Source of the DNA: Verrucomicrobiota bacterium
Lineage (GTDB): Bacteria > Verrucomicrobiota > Verrucomicrobiia > Chthoniobacterales > Terrimicrobiaceae
Direction of reading: 5' to 3'
Assembly (NCBI GenBank): GCA_026398275.1
Contig: JAPLTF010000025.1
Coordinates: 62,001-126,000, forward strand
Length of the DNA: 64,000 bases
Positions 7,785 to 16,814 of this stretch are shown here, piece by piece; the first letter of the stretch is position 1, and every line of letters starts with the position of its first letter. The translations under genes and the position numbers were made by a program. The notes under the pieces are model-generated. The model saw only the letters and a list, made by a program, of their open reading frames with translations, did no database searches and was not told where the DNA came from.

Positions 7785-9752
7785 TTGAAAACCAAACCAA
7801 AATCGTCCCGAAGCCAAGCCCGATTGGCACCTAAACCGAAGGCAACCAAAAAACCGGCTTCCAAGAGTGCGCCGAAGAAGCCGCCTGTGAAATCTCCGGC
7901 TGCGGCGAAGAAGAAAAAGCCCGCAGCGAAGGTGGTATCCAAGCCCGCGAAGCACAAGCAGGCTCATCCGAAGTCGAAGCCCCAGAAGGCCAAGGCCCAA
8001 CCCAAGGCCCAACCCAAGGCCCAACCCAAGGCCCAACCCAAGCAGGAAGCACCCAAGCCTGTCGCCGAGAAGAAGAAGCCCAAAAATTCCCTTCCGCCCG
8101 CGCCCGTCGTCCCCCCGACCCCGCAGGAGCTTCAGAAAGCCATCCAGGAAAAGGTCCGCGAGCTGATCAAGCTCGCAAAGGAGCAGGGCTACGTCACGTT
8201 CGACGACCTCGACGAACACCTTCCCGAGGGAGTCAACGAGCCCGAGGCCATCGAGTCGGTCATCAGCCAGCTCCGGGCGGTGGAGATCGAAATCATCGAT
8301 GCCTCCGACGTGGACAGGATCAAAGACGTCCGCACGAAGGACAACGAGGAAGAGGAAGAAAAAGAAGAAAAGAGCGACTCCAAGCTCGACATCCTCGACG
8401 ACCCGGTCCGGATGTATCTCAAGCAGATGGGCCAGGTCCCGCTGCTCACCCGCGAGCAGGAGGTCGAAATCTCCAAGCGCATTGAGGACGCGGAGCTGAA
8501 GGTCCAGGAGACGCTCTACCGGTTCGGATTCATCGCACGCGCCCATCTGGATCTTGCCCAGAAGCTCATCGACCAGCGCGAGCGGTTCGACCGCGTGATC
8601 CTCGACAAAAAGATCGAAAGCCGGGAGCGCTACATGAAGGCGCTTCCCCGCCTCTGCCAGCAGGTCAAGCGCCAGGCGGATACGGTCGCGAAAATCTACA
8701 GCGCCAAGCTCATGGTGGCCTCGCCGTCAGCCGCCAACCTCAAAAGCTTCGAGCGCGTCCTCCTCAACCTCCAGAAGCTCTACCCGAAATTTTTCTTCAA
8801 GCAGAAGGTCGTCGAGGATTTTGTCCTGCTCGCCGACGAGAACCTCCGCGCCCTCCAAAATCTCCAGCACGAGCACAAGAAGCACGCCAAGGATCCGAAC
8901 TCGAAGCACCGGAAACATTTTTCCCATGAGATCAAGGAGATGCAGAAGCGCTTCTGGCTCACGCCCGAGGAGCTCTCCACCCTCCACCACGATCTCAAGC
9001 AGTGGCACCGGAAGGCACTCAAGGCGAAGACCGAAATGGTCGAGGCCAACCTCCGGCTCGTCATCTCGATCGCAAAAAAATACACGAACCGCGGGCTCTC
9101 GTTCCTCGACCTGATCCAGGAGGGCAACATGGGGCTTATGAAGGCGGTCGAAAAATTCGAATACCGCCGCGGCTACAAATTTTCCACCTACGCGACATGG
9201 TGGATCCGCCAGGCGATCACCCGCTCGATCGCCGACCAGGCCCGCACGATCCGGATTCCCGTCCACATGATCGAAACGATCAACAAGCTGATCCGCGTGC
9301 AGAAGCAGCTCGTGCAGGAATACGGCCGCGAGCCCTCCCCGGAGGAGATCTCGGACGAAATCCAGCTCCCGGTCGAGCGCGTTCGCGCCGTCCTGAAAAT
9401 GGCGCAGCAGCCGATTTCGCTGCAGGCGCCGGTTGGCGACAGCGACGACACGAGCTTCGGAGACTTCATCGAGGACAAGGGCGCTGAGAACCCGGCCGAC
9501 ATGGCGGCGATCGTCCTCCTCAAGGACAAAATCAAGGACGTCCTTGAGACCCTCACCGAACGTGAGCGGCAGGTTCTCGAGCAGCGCTTCGGCCTTGTGG
9601 ACGGCTACAGCCGCACCCTCGAAGAGGTCGGCCGCCAGTTCAAGGTCACCCGCGAACGAATCCGCCAGATCGAGGCCAAGGCCCTGCGGAAAATGCGCCA
9701 CCCGACCCGCATCCGCCAGCTCGAGGGCTTCCTCGAAGCTCAGGAATTGTAG
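7785..9752 (+). CDS. rpoD: RNA polymerase primary sigma factor RpoD (sigma-70)
   Basis: This 655-residue housekeeping sigma factor directs RNA polymerase to most promoters. After a Lys/Ala/Pro-rich low-complexity N-terminal extension (about residues 1-110) come region 1.1, region 1.2 ([21 protein letters not shown]), a non-conserved region, region 2 ([15 protein letters not shown], the -10 recognition helix), region 3 and region 4 with its helix-turn-helix ([20 protein letters not shown], the -35 contact). The chosen start is TTG at 7785, 22 bases after the dnaG stop; because the extension is low complexity the exact start is uncertain. A four-copy 12-bp repeat lies in the extension. Confidence 0.97.
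   Translation: MKTKPKSSRSQARLAPKPKATKKPASKSAPKKPPVKSPAAAKKKKPAAKVVSKPAKHKQAHPKSKPQKAKAQPKAQPKAQPKAQPKQEAPKPVAEKKKPKNSLPPAPVVPPTPQELQKAIQEKVRELIKLAKEQGYVTFDDLDEHLPEGVNEPEAIESVISQLRAVEIEIIDASDVDRIKDVRTKDNEEEEEKEEKSDSKLDILDDPVRMYLKQMGQVPLLTREQEVEISKRIEDAELKVQETLYRFGFIARAHLDLAQKLIDQRERFDRVILDKKIESRERYMKALPRLCQQVKRQADTVAKIYSAKLMVASPSAANLKSFERVLLNLQKLYPKFFFKQKVVEDFVLLADENLRALQNLQHEHKKHAKDPNSKHRKHFSHEIKEMQKRFWLTPEELSTLHHDLKQWHRKALKAKTEMVEANLRLVISIAKKYTNRGLSFLDLIQEGNMGLMKAVEKFEYRRGYKFSTYATWWIRQAITRSIADQARTIRIPVHMIETINKLIRVQKQLVQEYGREPSPEEISDEIQLPVERVRAVLKMAQQPISLQAPVGDSDDTSFGDFIEDKGAENPADMAAIVLLKDKIKDVLETLTERERQVLEQRFGLVDGYSRTLEEVGRQFKVTRERIRQIEAKALRKMRHPTRIRQLEGFLEAQEL
7995..8042 (+). repeat. Tandem 12-bp repeat (4 copies) inside rpoD
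   Basis: GCCCAACCCAAG is repeated four times without change in the low-complexity N-terminal extension of RpoD, encoding Ala-Gln-Pro-Lys each time. The repeat is in frame, so copy-number change would lengthen or shorten the protein by four residues without breaking it. Confidence 0.9.
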
Positions 9753-9797
9753 AATTTCCCGCAACTTTCCGCTCCCGGCCGTGTTCCATCTCCTGCC

Positions 9798-10130
9798 ATG
9801 AATGATGATTGGGACAAGGACGAGCTGTGGGACCTGCTTGGGAAGGCCGGTCCGGTTTCCGTGTCGCCGTTTTTCGCGCGGAACGTCGTGCGGGAAATCC
9901 GCCGCAATCCGGCGCGCCCGCTGGTTCCGCTTTTCCTGCTTCGCTGGCTCGGAGCCGCAGCGTTCGCCGTGCTCACCACCGGGTTCTTCCTCAATCTTGA
10001 CGGCCCCGGCACCGGATCGCACCTGACGAGATCGGCGGAGTTTGTCGAAACCTTCGATGCTGCCGCGGGATTGGACACGCTGGTCGCCGTCGAAGACGTC
10101 TCGATTTTCAACTACACCGCGGATTTGTAG
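9798..10130 (+). CDS. Small single-pass membrane protein, unknown function
   Basis: The 110-residue protein has an acidic N-terminus (DDWDKDELWDLLGKAG), a stretch VSPFFARNVVREIRR, one hydrophobic segment at about residues 42-66 and an acidic C-terminal tail. It starts 45 bases after rpoD in the same direction, so it may be co-transcribed. The plan of a short cytoplasmic head, one helix and a tail recalls anti-sigma-like or membrane-anchor proteins, but no family motif is clear and no function is assigned. Confidence 0.7.
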   Translation: MNDDWDKDELWDLLGKAGPVSVSPFFARNVVREIRRNPARPLVPLFLLRWLGAAAFAVLTTGFFLNLDGPGTGSHLTRSAEFVETFDAAAGLDTLVAVEDVSIFNYTADL

Positions 10131-10148
10131 GCTTGTTGACGGGAGAGA

Positions 10149-10433
10149 TCACTTCCTCTGTCCGCGCAACCAGAGTGAGACTTCGTCGTGGGTCATGATA
10201 TCGTAGGCAACCAAAGTATTCTGGTCGTGGATAAACACCACGCGCCATTGGAGATGCACCCGGATTTCGTAGGAACGCCTCGCCAGTTTTCGAAGACCCA
10301 ACCCACGATGGCGATGCGGATCGCCGAAAGCTGCAGCCACATCTGCAATGGCTTGCGAGGCTTTTTCCCGCACTCCGGGCGGTAACTTACCGGCTGTTTT
10401 CTTGATCCGCTCCGAGAGGAGGATCCGGATCAT
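10149..10433 (-). CDS. RelE/ParE-superfamily toxin-like protein
   Basis: The 94-residue basic protein (MIRILLSERIKKTAGKL ... YEIRVHLQWRVVFIHD ... LVAYDIMTHDE) has the size and alternating pattern of RelE/YafQ-like mRNA-cleaving toxins. The ATG at 10433 overlaps the upstream antitoxin stop by four bases (ATGA), which decides the start and rules out the longer open frame to 10649. The pair is a typical antitoxin-first module, and autoregulation by the antitoxin is expected from the family. The toxin residues are not certain enough to predict activity. Confidence 0.8.
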   Translation of the reverse strand: MIRILLSERIKKTAGKLPPGVREKASQAIADVAAAFGDPHRHRGLGLRKLARRSYEIRVHLQWRVVFIHDQNTLVAYDIMTHDEVSLWLRGQRK

Positions 10434-10708
10434 AATTTCCCGCTGAAGGCCCTTAATTTGCCCGCCTTGCGCAAAGACGCGATTTCGGCCAAAGCGGAGT
10501 CTTCTGCGACTGTCGCCTGGGCCAACGTCACGCCATATTCGTCCAACGCCGGAAAATCGCTCGGGCGAAACGGCAAGCCACGCAGTTTGACCATTTGCGA
10601 AAAAAACATTGAGACCGCCGCTGTCGGAGTAATGCCGATTTCGCGGCATACCTCATCCGCTTCATCCGCCAGCTGACTGTCGATCCGAAGCCTGATTTGC
10701 TCAGTCAT
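10430..10708 (-). CDS. RelB/DinJ-family antitoxin
   Basis: The 92-residue protein opens with MTEQIRLRIDSQLADEADEVCREIGITPTAAVSMF in substance: a ribbon-helix-helix of the RelB/DinJ type, which binds the operator of its own operon. The C-terminal half (FRPSDFPALDEYG ... AEIASLRKAGKL) would wrap the toxin. It is the first gene of the pair and shares an ATGA overlap with the toxin gene. A short inverted repeat, TGATAAAAATCA, lies about 25 bases upstream of its start and could be part of an operator. Confidence 0.82.
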   Translation of the reverse strand: MTEQIRLRIDSQLADEADEVCREIGITPTAAVSMFFSQMVKLRGLPFRPSDFPALDEYGVTLAQATVAEDSALAEIASLRKAGKLRAFSGKL

Positions 10709-10936
10709 GCCTCAAATGTGCCATTTGATAAAAATCAGTCAATCGAGAACTCCGCGCAAAACGCCGGAGGGGGGGCTCTCCGATAAGTGTAAACTTCATT
10801 CCTCTGCGGCTGCCCCACCACTTCCCTTCCGCTTTTGCAGGTATCAGAAACGCGCGCCTGCTCCGGGAGACACGGCATGATTTTCAGCCGGCAAGGCAAA
10901 CTTCCTCCTCGCACCGTTACGCGTGCGATGCTAGAC

Positions 10937-11320
10937 ATGCCGGAGATGATTCAAGATTACGTTCCAGTTCTGCTGCATGTGATCGTTGCGGTGGGTTTTG
11001 CGACGGTCGCTCTACTTGCCAATCTGATCCTCGGCCGCGCGGGCACGAACAACCCGACAAAGGACACCGCCTACGAGTGCGGGATCACGCCGACGCCCGG
11101 TCCCCAGCCGCGGTTCAGCGTCAAGTTTTACCTGGTGGCGATGCTCTTCATCCTTTTCGATATCGAGATCGTCTTCATGTATCCGTGGGCGGTCGTCTAC
11201 AAGGATTTCATCGCCCAGTTCGGCACGGTCATCCTCTGGAGCATGCTGAGCTTTGTGATCATCCTGATGGTCGGCTACATCTACGCGATCAAAAAGGGCG
11301 CGCTGGACTGGTCGAGGTAG
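10937..11320 (+). CDS. nuoA: NADH-quinone oxidoreductase subunit A
   Basis: NuoA is a small membrane subunit of respiratory complex I. The protein (about 127 residues) has three membrane helices: near the N-terminus (VPVLLHVIVAVGFATVALLANLI), in the middle (FYLVAMLFILFDIEIVFMYPW, the conserved NuoA core with acidic residues) and at the C-terminus. The conserved loop is YECGITP. ATGs at 10937 and 10946 both fit; neither has a good ribosome-binding site. The next gene is unrelated, so nuoA stands apart from the other complex I genes here. Confidence 0.95.
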   Translation: MPEMIQDYVPVLLHVIVAVGFATVALLANLILGRAGTNNPTKDTAYECGITPTPGPQPRFSVKFYLVAMLFILFDIEIVFMYPWAVVYKDFIAQFGTVILWSMLSFVIILMVGYIYAIKKGALDWSR

Positions 11321-11326
11321 ATCCTG

Positions 11327-11644
11327 ATGATCCAACACGTGGTGCTTTTCAATCTCAAGCCGGAGATTGATGCGGAGAAGATCCAATGGATGCTCCGGGA
11401 AACCCGGATCCGGCTGCTCAAAATCCCGGTCGTCCGGGGGCTGCGGTGCGGGCACCGGATCGATCCCGGGACGGACTGGGCATTGTTCCTGATGATCGAA
11501 CTCGATTCCGCAGAAAAGCTCGCCGCCTATCTCCAGGACCCGGTGCATGTCCGGTTCGTCAACGAGGTGATCAAACCAAATATCACGGATCGGATCGCGC
11601 TGGATTATCAAGGCGACCCCGGGGCTGACCCGCTTTTTAGCTGA
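11327..11644 (+). CDS. Dabb-family (stress-responsive alpha/beta barrel) protein
   Basis: This 105-residue protein matches the Dabb family: MIQHVVLFNLKPE at the start, a mid-region CGHRIDPGTDWALFLMIELDSAEKLAAYLQDPVHVRFVN in substance, ending with a short tail. Dabb proteins are small dimeric ferredoxin-like barrels with varied or unknown roles. It follows nuoA by only six bases and is likely co-transcribed with it. Its TGA directly abuts the pdhC stop on the other strand (together TGATCA). Confidence 0.88.
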   Translation: MIQHVVLFNLKPEIDAEKIQWMLRETRIRLLKIPVVRGLRCGHRIDPGTDWALFLMIELDSAEKLAAYLQDPVHVRFVNEVIKPNITDRIALDYQGDPGADPLFS

Positions 11645-12901
11645 TCAGAAAAGCAGCGTGGCCGGGGTTTCGAGGGTTTTTTTGAGGGTGGCCAGGAATT
11701 CCGCGCCCGCGGCACCATCCACGACGCGATGGTCGCCGCTCAGCGCCAGGGTCATCCGCTGGCCTGCGACGACCTGATCCTGCGCGTTCACCACCGGCTT
11801 CTTGACGATGGTCCCGACCGCGAGGATCGCCGCCTGCGGCGGGTTGATGATCGCGTAGAAGCTTTCGATGCCGAAGGCGCCGAGGTTCGAGACCGTGACG
11901 GTTCCGCCCTGGTATTCCTCGGGTTTGAGCTTTTTGGCGCGGGCGCGGACAGCGAGGTCCTTCACCGCGCTGCTGATCTCGCGCAGGGTGAGCTTCTGGG
12001 CGTTGCGGATCACCGGGGTGATGAGGCCGTCCTCAACGGCGATGGCGACGGAGAGGTTGACGGTCGCGTATTCGACAACCGCGTCACCTGCGAATGCGGA
12101 GTTGATTTTCTGATGCAGGGCTGCTGCGCGCGCGGTGGCGAGCAGGACGAAATCGTTGATCGTCACTTTCGGCGTGCCGGACGCCTCGGCCGCAGAATTG
12201 ATGTCCTTCCGCAGCGCAACGAGCGGCGCGGCGTCGATCTCGAGCGAGAGGTAAAAGTGGGGGATCTGCGTCTTGCTGGCAAGGAGCCGCTCCGCGATCG
12301 TGCGGCGCATGCCCGAGAGCGGAACCCGCTTGTCGGCGTCCGAGGAGGGAACCTCAATCCTTGCCGCAGGAGCGGCTGCAGCCGTGACGGAACGCGCGGC
12401 AGGGGCGGCGCCTTTCTCAGGAACATCGGCGGCCACGATCCGCCCGCCAGGGCCGGAGCCGGCCACGCCGGAAAGATCGACACCGCGTTCCGCGGCAATT
12501 TTCTTGGCGAGAGGCGATGCCTTAACCTGGGGGCCGGCGGCGATCGCGGCGGCGCGGGGCTTGGGAGTCACGGGAGCCGCAGACTTGGGAACCGGTTTTG
12601 GGGCTGGCGCGGGCGACGGCTTTGCGGCCGGCGCTGGTGCAGGCGCGGACGGCTTTCCAGAAGATGATCCCCCGTCAAGAACAGCCAGACGTTCCCCGAC
12701 CTTGACCACGCCGCCCTCCGGGACGGTGATCTCGGTCAGGATGCCCTCGTCAAATGCTTCCATCTCCATCGTGGCCTTGTCGGTTTCCACCTCCGCGAGG
12801 ATGTCTCCGATCTCGATCTTGTCCCCGGCTTTTTTCAGCCATTTGACGAGCGTCCCTTCGATCATGGTGTCGCTCAGCTTCGGCATGGTGATGTCTGACA
12901 T
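11645..12901 (-). CDS. pdhC: Pyruvate dehydrogenase complex E2, dihydrolipoamide acetyltransferase
   Basis: E2 transfers the acetyl group from E1 through lipoate to CoA and forms the core of the complex. The 418-residue protein has one lipoyl domain ([11 protein letters not shown], lipoyl Lys42), an Ala/Pro/Lys-rich linker, a peripheral-subunit-binding domain at about residues 128-163 ([19 protein letters not shown]), a second linker and the catalytic domain with the active-site GDHRVVDGA near the C-terminus. Last gene of the pdhA-pdhB-pdhC operon; no E3 (lipoamide dehydrogenase) gene is in the window. Confidence 0.95.
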   Translation of the reverse strand: MSDITMPKLSDTMIEGTLVKWLKKAGDKIEIGDILAEVETDKATMEMEAFDEGILTEITVPEGGVVKVGERLAVLDGGSSSGKPSAPAPAPAAKPSPAPAPKPVPKSAAPVTPKPRAAAIAAGPQVKASPLAKKIAAERGVDLSGVAGSGPGGRIVAADVPEKGAAPAARSVTAAAAPAARIEVPSSDADKRVPLSGMRRTIAERLLASKTQIPHFYLSLEIDAAPLVALRKDINSAAEASGTPKVTINDFVLLATARAAALHQKINSAFAGDAVVEYATVNLSVAIAVEDGLITPVIRNAQKLTLREISSAVKDLAVRARAKKLKPEEYQGGTVTVSNLGAFGIESFYAIINPPQAAILAVGTIVKKPVVNAQDQVVAGQRMTLALSGDHRVVDGAAGAEFLATLKKTLETPATLLF

Positions 12902-12925
12902 AGGATTGGGAATGGTGAAGTTTGC

Positions 12926-13900
12926 TCAGCAAATATCCAGCGCTTTTATCACGACCCGCTCCGGGGTGGGCAGCTGGATCGGCTCGAGGGCGGGCGAGTA
13001 GATGGAAGGCGCATCCAGCGTGCAGACCCGCTGCACGGGGGCGTCCAAATCGTCAAACGCCTTTTCCTGGATCGTCGCCGCGATCTGGGCGGAGACCCCG
13101 CAGAACGGCTTGTTCTCATCCACGAGCACGGCTCGATGGGTTTTGCGCACGGTGGCAAGAACGGCCTCCTCATCGAGCGGGCGGATCGACCGTAAATCGA
13201 GAACCTCTGCATGGATGCCGTGGTCTGCCTCAAGAATTTCAGCGGCCTTGAGTGCGGTGAGGACCGCCCGTCCATGCGCGATCAGCGAGACGTCAGTCCC
13301 CGCGCGCTTGATGTCGGCCACGCCGAGCGGGATCACGTATTCCTCCTCGGGCACCTCCCAGGACTCGCCGTAGAGAAGCGTGTTCTCCATGAAGCAGACC
13401 GGATCGTTGTCGCGGATCGCCGCCTTCATGAGCCCCTTCGCATCGTAGGCTGTGGCCGGGCAGACGACCTTGAGGCCGGGCGTGTTGGCGATAAAATTTT
13501 CCGGCGTGTGCGAGTGCGTGGCCCCGACATTCGTGCCGCCGTTTGCCGGTCCGCGGATGACGATCGGGCAGTTGATGAGGCCGCCGCTCATGTAGCGGAC
13601 CTGTCCGGCATTGTTGATGATCTGGTCCCAGGCCACGTAGGCGAAGCTCCAGAACATGAGCTCCATGACCGGGCGGATGCCGAGCATCGAGGCGCCGATG
13701 CCCATGCCGATGAATCCGGCCTCGCTGATCGGCGCATCGACCACGCGCTTGTCGCCAAAGCGCTCCCAGAGCCCCTCGGTGACTTTGTAGGCCCCGTTGT
13801 ATTGGGCGACTTCCTCGCCGATGATCACGACGTTCTCATCGCGGAGGATTTCCTCGGCGAGCGCCTGGTTCAGCGCGGTGCGGTAGGTGATGAGTGGCAT
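12926..13900 (-). CDS. pdhB: Pyruvate dehydrogenase E1 beta subunit
   Basis: The 324-residue beta subunit of the thiamine-diphosphate E1 component starts MPLITYRTALNQALAEE and carries the family hallmarks GEEVAQYNGAYKVT, the substrate-channel region and a transketolase C-terminal domain (DLRSIRPLDEEAVLATVRKT). ATG 13900 is chosen because conserved sequence begins there; the open frame continues upstream only into the end of pdhA. It sits 7 bases after pdhA and 24 bases before pdhC. Confidence 0.95.
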   Translation of the reverse strand: MPLITYRTALNQALAEEILRDENVVIIGEEVAQYNGAYKVTEGLWERFGDKRVVDAPISEAGFIGMGIGASMLGIRPVMELMFWSFAYVAWDQIINNAGQVRYMSGGLINCPIVIRGPANGGTNVGATHSHTPENFIANTPGLKVVCPATAYDAKGLMKAAIRDNDPVCFMENTLLYGESWEVPEEEYVIPLGVADIKRAGTDVSLIAHGRAVLTALKAAEILEADHGIHAEVLDLRSIRPLDEEAVLATVRKTHRAVLVDENKPFCGVSAQIAATIQEKAFDDLDAPVQRVCTLDAPSIYSPALEPIQLPTPERVVIKALDIC

Positions 13901-13907
13901 GTTTTTT

Positions 13908-14993
13908 CTAGTCTCCAAAGAAGTGGCGGCCGGTTTGTCCGACTTCGGTTTGGTTGTCGACCTCCCAGTAAACGTCCTCGAAGATGGTCTCGGGCGCGGG
14001 ATCTTCGCTGTCCAGGGCGAACTGCGCCGCCTCGGCGACCTCCTGCTTGACCGCGGCATCGATCTCGTCGGCGGATTCCTCGGTCAGGACCTTTTCGTCC
14101 ACGAGGCGCTTGCGCCACAGGCGGATCGGATCGTGGTGGGTCTTGTAGTGCTCGATCTCATCCGCGCTGCGGTATTTCTTCGCGTTGGCGTCGGCGACCG
14201 AGTGCCCGTAGTAGCGGTAGGTGTCGACCTCGAGGACAAACGGAAGCGACTCGTCATGCGCCCGCCGGATCGCGTTCCAGGTCTTTGCGCGAACCTCGTA
14301 AAAATCTTCTCCGTTCGCGACATCCCATGCGATCCCGTATCCCTCCGCCCGCTCGGCGAGGCAATTTCTCATGGCGGAGGAGCGCTCCATGCTTGTCCCC
14401 ATCGAGTATTGGTTGTTCTCGATGACGTAAATCACCGGCAGCTTCCAGAGCGCGGCCAGGTTGAGCGATTCGTGGTAGGACCCTTGGTTGACCGCCCCGT
14501 CACCCAAAAAGCAGAGGCAGCAGCCTTTCAGGCCTTTGTATTTCACGCCGTAGGCGAGGCCGAGTCCGAGCGGGGTCTGGCCTGCGACAATCCCGTGCCC
14601 GCCCCAGTAGTTTTTATCCGGCGCGAAATAGTGCATCGAGCCGCCTTTGCCGCGCGAGCATCCGGTGGCCTTGCCGAGAAGCTCGGCCATGCAGGCTTTC
14701 ATATCCATCCCGACCGCCAGTGCGTGCCCATGGTCCCGGTAGGCCGTGATCACATGGTCGTTTTTCCCCATCAGCGAAACCGTCCCCAATGCGACCGCCT
14801 CCTGTCCGATGTAGAGGTGGAGGAACCCGCCCATCTTGCCTTGGTTGTAATACTTCAGGGCCGTCTGCTCGAACCTCCGGATGCGCAGCATCTCCGAGAA
14901 AAAGCGGATCTTTTCCGCGGCCCCGAGGGCCGAGTTGATTTCCGCGCGCGCATAGTCGACTGGTTCGGTGGCTGCTGTTTTGGTTTCGCTCAT
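13908..14993 (-). CDS. pdhA: Pyruvate dehydrogenase E1 alpha subunit
   Basis: The 361-residue alpha subunit binds thiamine diphosphate through the GDGAVNQGSYHESLNLAAL motif and contains the regulatory-loop-like region (YRYYGHSVADANAKKYRSADEI). It starts at ATG 14993 (MSETKTAATEP), since the longer frame adds only non-conserved residues. It is the first gene of the pdh operon. The promoter should lie in the roughly 200 bases shared with the divergent amidotransferase gene at 15201. Keto-acid specificity for pyruvate over branched-chain acids is inferred from overall similarity and the E2 partner. Confidence 0.94.
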   Translation of the reverse strand: MSETKTAATEPVDYARAEINSALGAAEKIRFFSEMLRIRRFEQTALKYYNQGKMGGFLHLYIGQEAVALGTVSLMGKNDHVITAYRDHGHALAVGMDMKACMAELLGKATGCSRGKGGSMHYFAPDKNYWGGHGIVAGQTPLGLGLAYGVKYKGLKGCCLCFLGDGAVNQGSYHESLNLAALWKLPVIYVIENNQYSMGTSMERSSAMRNCLAERAEGYGIAWDVANGEDFYEVRAKTWNAIRRAHDESLPFVLEVDTYRYYGHSVADANAKKYRSADEIEHYKTHHDPIRLWRKRLVDEKVLTEESADEIDAAVKQEVAEAAQFALDSEDPAPETIFEDVYWEVDNQTEVGQTGRHFFGD

Positions 14994-15200
14994 GAAAACT
15001 TTCCTCGATTCGTCCTCCTCATTATCGCCCGTGGCGCGGGCGGAAGGCAAGCGGCAGAGATTCCTTCAGATCAGCCGGCGTTGCAATGAGGAAATTCACC
15101 TTTCGGGACGGGATTTGGTGGCACGGGGAATGCTTATCTCCGGCTGTCGAAGCGATAGTTTTGTCTCAAGCCGCGCCCCTTCGACTCCGAATATATTTCC

Positions 15201-15899
15201 GTGAAGAAAATCCTTTTTATCCAGCATGGAGAGACCGACAAGCCCGGTCTTTTGGAGGAATCGCTTTCCGGCGGCGGGATCGGAATTCAGATCGTCCACC
15301 CTTACCTCGGCGAACCCCTCCCACCGACTCTGGAAGCTTTCAGCGGGCTCGCTGTCGGAGGTGGCGGCCAGGGTGCCTACGAGGTGAAAAAATATCCCTA
15401 TCTCAGCAAGGAATGCGACCTGATCCGCGATGCCGCCCATGAGGGGAAACCTGTCCTCGGGCTCTGCCTTGGCGCGCAGTTGATGGCCTCCGCCCTCGGC
15501 GCGCCCGTGCGGCCCGGCCCCCGGAGAGAGGTGGGATTTTTTCCCATCACCCTCGATCCCATTGCAAAATACGACCCACTGCTCTGCGATCTGCCGACCG
15601 ATTTTGTGGCCACGCACTGGCATGGGGATATCTTCGACCTCCCGGCCGCCGGCATGCGGCTCGCCTCCTCTGCGATGACCCAGAACCAGCTCTTCCGCTA
15701 CGGGTGCGGGCTTTACGGGCTTCAGTTCCACCTCGAAATGACGCCGCAGATCTTTGAGGAAATGCTTGTGGGGTCCGACGCCTACCTCGCTGAAGCCGGC
15801 GCCGATCCTGAGCAGCTACGACAGGATGCCTGGCGGTTTTTGCCGCCACTCCGCGAGACGGCGGAGTTGGTTTTCTCCCGCTGGGCGGCAATGCTGTGA
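15201..15899 (+). CDS. Class I glutamine amidotransferase (GATase1)
   Basis: The 232-residue protein is a stand-alone class I amidotransferase domain of the GMP-synthase-like group. The triad is visible: nucleophile Cys89 in GLCLGAQL, and His and Glu in LQFHLEMTP near residues 177-180. The N-terminus MKKILFIQHGETDKPG and the SGLAVGGGG region match homologues annotated as GMP synthase-like or peptidase C26-like. No synthetase domain is fused or adjacent, so the ammonia acceptor or alternative hydrolase substrate is unknown. It is divergent from pdhA. Confidence 0.88.
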   Translation: MKKILFIQHGETDKPGLLEESLSGGGIGIQIVHPYLGEPLPPTLEAFSGLAVGGGGQGAYEVKKYPYLSKECDLIRDAAHEGKPVLGLCLGAQLMASALGAPVRPGPRREVGFFPITLDPIAKYDPLLCDLPTDFVATHWHGDIFDLPAAGMRLASSAMTQNQLFRYGCGLYGLQFHLEMTPQIFEEMLVGSDAYLAEAGADPEQLRQDAWRFLPPLRETAELVFSRWAAML

Positions 15900-15945
15900 G
15901 AAAATCGCATTGAGATCCCGCAAGCCGGGTGTGAGAATGTCCGCC

Positions 15946-16137
15946 ATGAGCGCTGATCCGATCCTTGAACCGTTCTGGCGGACCGATGACGGACGGACGC
16001 CGGGCGAGCGGGCCGATGCTTACGGGATCGACCTCTCGCTGCTTGAGGAAAACCTGCGGCTCACGCCGGAACAGAGGATTGACCAAAACCAAGCCGCTTC
16101 GAATCTCGCCAAAGCGCTGCAAGCTGGTTGCGACTGA
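15946..16137 (+). CDS. Small acidic protein paired with the nucleotidyltransferase-like gene
   Basis: The 63-residue protein (MSADPILEPFWRTDDGRTP ... YGIDLSLLEENLRLTPEQRI ... NLAKALQAGCD) has no recognised domain. Its last part, LTPEQRIDQNQAASNL, resembles the short acidic partners found before nucleotidyltransferase-fold genes in other bacteria. ATG 15937 is an alternative start. It ends two bases before the ATG of the next gene, which indicates translational coupling and a possible toxin-antitoxin or accessory pair. Confidence 0.7.
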   Translation: MSADPILEPFWRTDDGRTPGERADAYGIDLSLLEENLRLTPEQRIDQNQAASNLAKALQAGCD

Positions 16138-16139
16138 AA

Positions 16140-16625
16140 ATGGAAAATCTCAAAAACCTCGTCGTCCACCTCGCCGAACAGGAGTGCCGGTTTGTGATTG
16201 CGGGGGGATTTGGGGCGGTGGCCTGGGGCAGTTCGCTTCTTACACGCGATGTCGATCTTGCGTGCGACATGTCGCCGGAAAATCTCTGCCGGGTCTGGCT
16301 GTCCCTCAGGGGGATGAACCCCGTCCATCGCATGACCCCCGAACGCCTGCCTTTCACGCGCGAGCAAGCGGAAAAAGGCGACCTGAAGAATCTCTATCTC
16401 GCAACCCATCTCGGACAACTCGACCTGCTGGGCGAGATCAAAGGCATTGGGGACTTCGAGCGGTGCCGGGAACTCAGCGAACCCATCACGATCTGCGGCA
16501 CGAACATCCGCGTGCTGACGTTGGACGCTTTGATTCTTGCCAAACGTGCCATGGGACGCCCGAGAGATCTTCACGCCGTCCTCGAACTGGAGGTCATCCG
16601 AGAACGTCGCAAGGCGGGGACGTAA
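16140..16625 (+). CDS. Nucleotidyltransferase-fold protein (DUF6036/MNT-like)
   Basis: This 161-residue protein carries the polymerase-beta-like nucleotidyltransferase signature: GGFGAVAWGSSLLTRDVDLA, in which the GG/S pair is followed by the DVD acid pair. A later part (LDLLGEIKGIGDFERCRE) fits the DUF6036/AbiEii-like group that senses or modifies nucleic acid or protein targets. It follows the 63-residue gene by two bases. Such pairs are often candidate toxin-antitoxin or defence modules; that role is inferred. The TTG at 16128 would add four residues; ATG 16140 is preferred. Confidence 0.78.
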   Translation: MENLKNLVVHLAEQECRFVIAGGFGAVAWGSSLLTRDVDLACDMSPENLCRVWLSLRGMNPVHRMTPERLPFTREQAEKGDLKNLYLATHLGQLDLLGEIKGIGDFERCRELSEPITICGTNIRVLTLDALILAKRAMGRPRDLHAVLELEVIRERRKAGT

Positions 16626-16814
16626 CCCCTCACAGGACTGCCGCGTCACCGCCTCATTTTTGCGTTGGCGACTGTGGGCAATTCAGCGCAAAGAGAGATT
16701 TTCCCATTATGATCCATGCAACGTTGCGCGACCCGCATACAGTTTTGCCCTGCCAAAGAATGCGGGATCCCTTTTGTTGTGGGTTTGCAACCATTGCGTG
16801 ATGCTGACGTCGCT

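Noticed and set aside
8727-10022. A 431-codon open frame on the minus strand across rpoD
   Set aside because: It is the complement of conserved sigma regions and shows no family motif.
10433-10649. Long upstream extension of the RelE-like toxin frame
   Set aside because: It overlaps the antitoxin in another frame; the ATGA overlap marks the true start.
15086-15442. Alternative open frame before and over the amidotransferase start
   Set aside because: It is out of frame with the amidotransferase, ends inside it and has no features.
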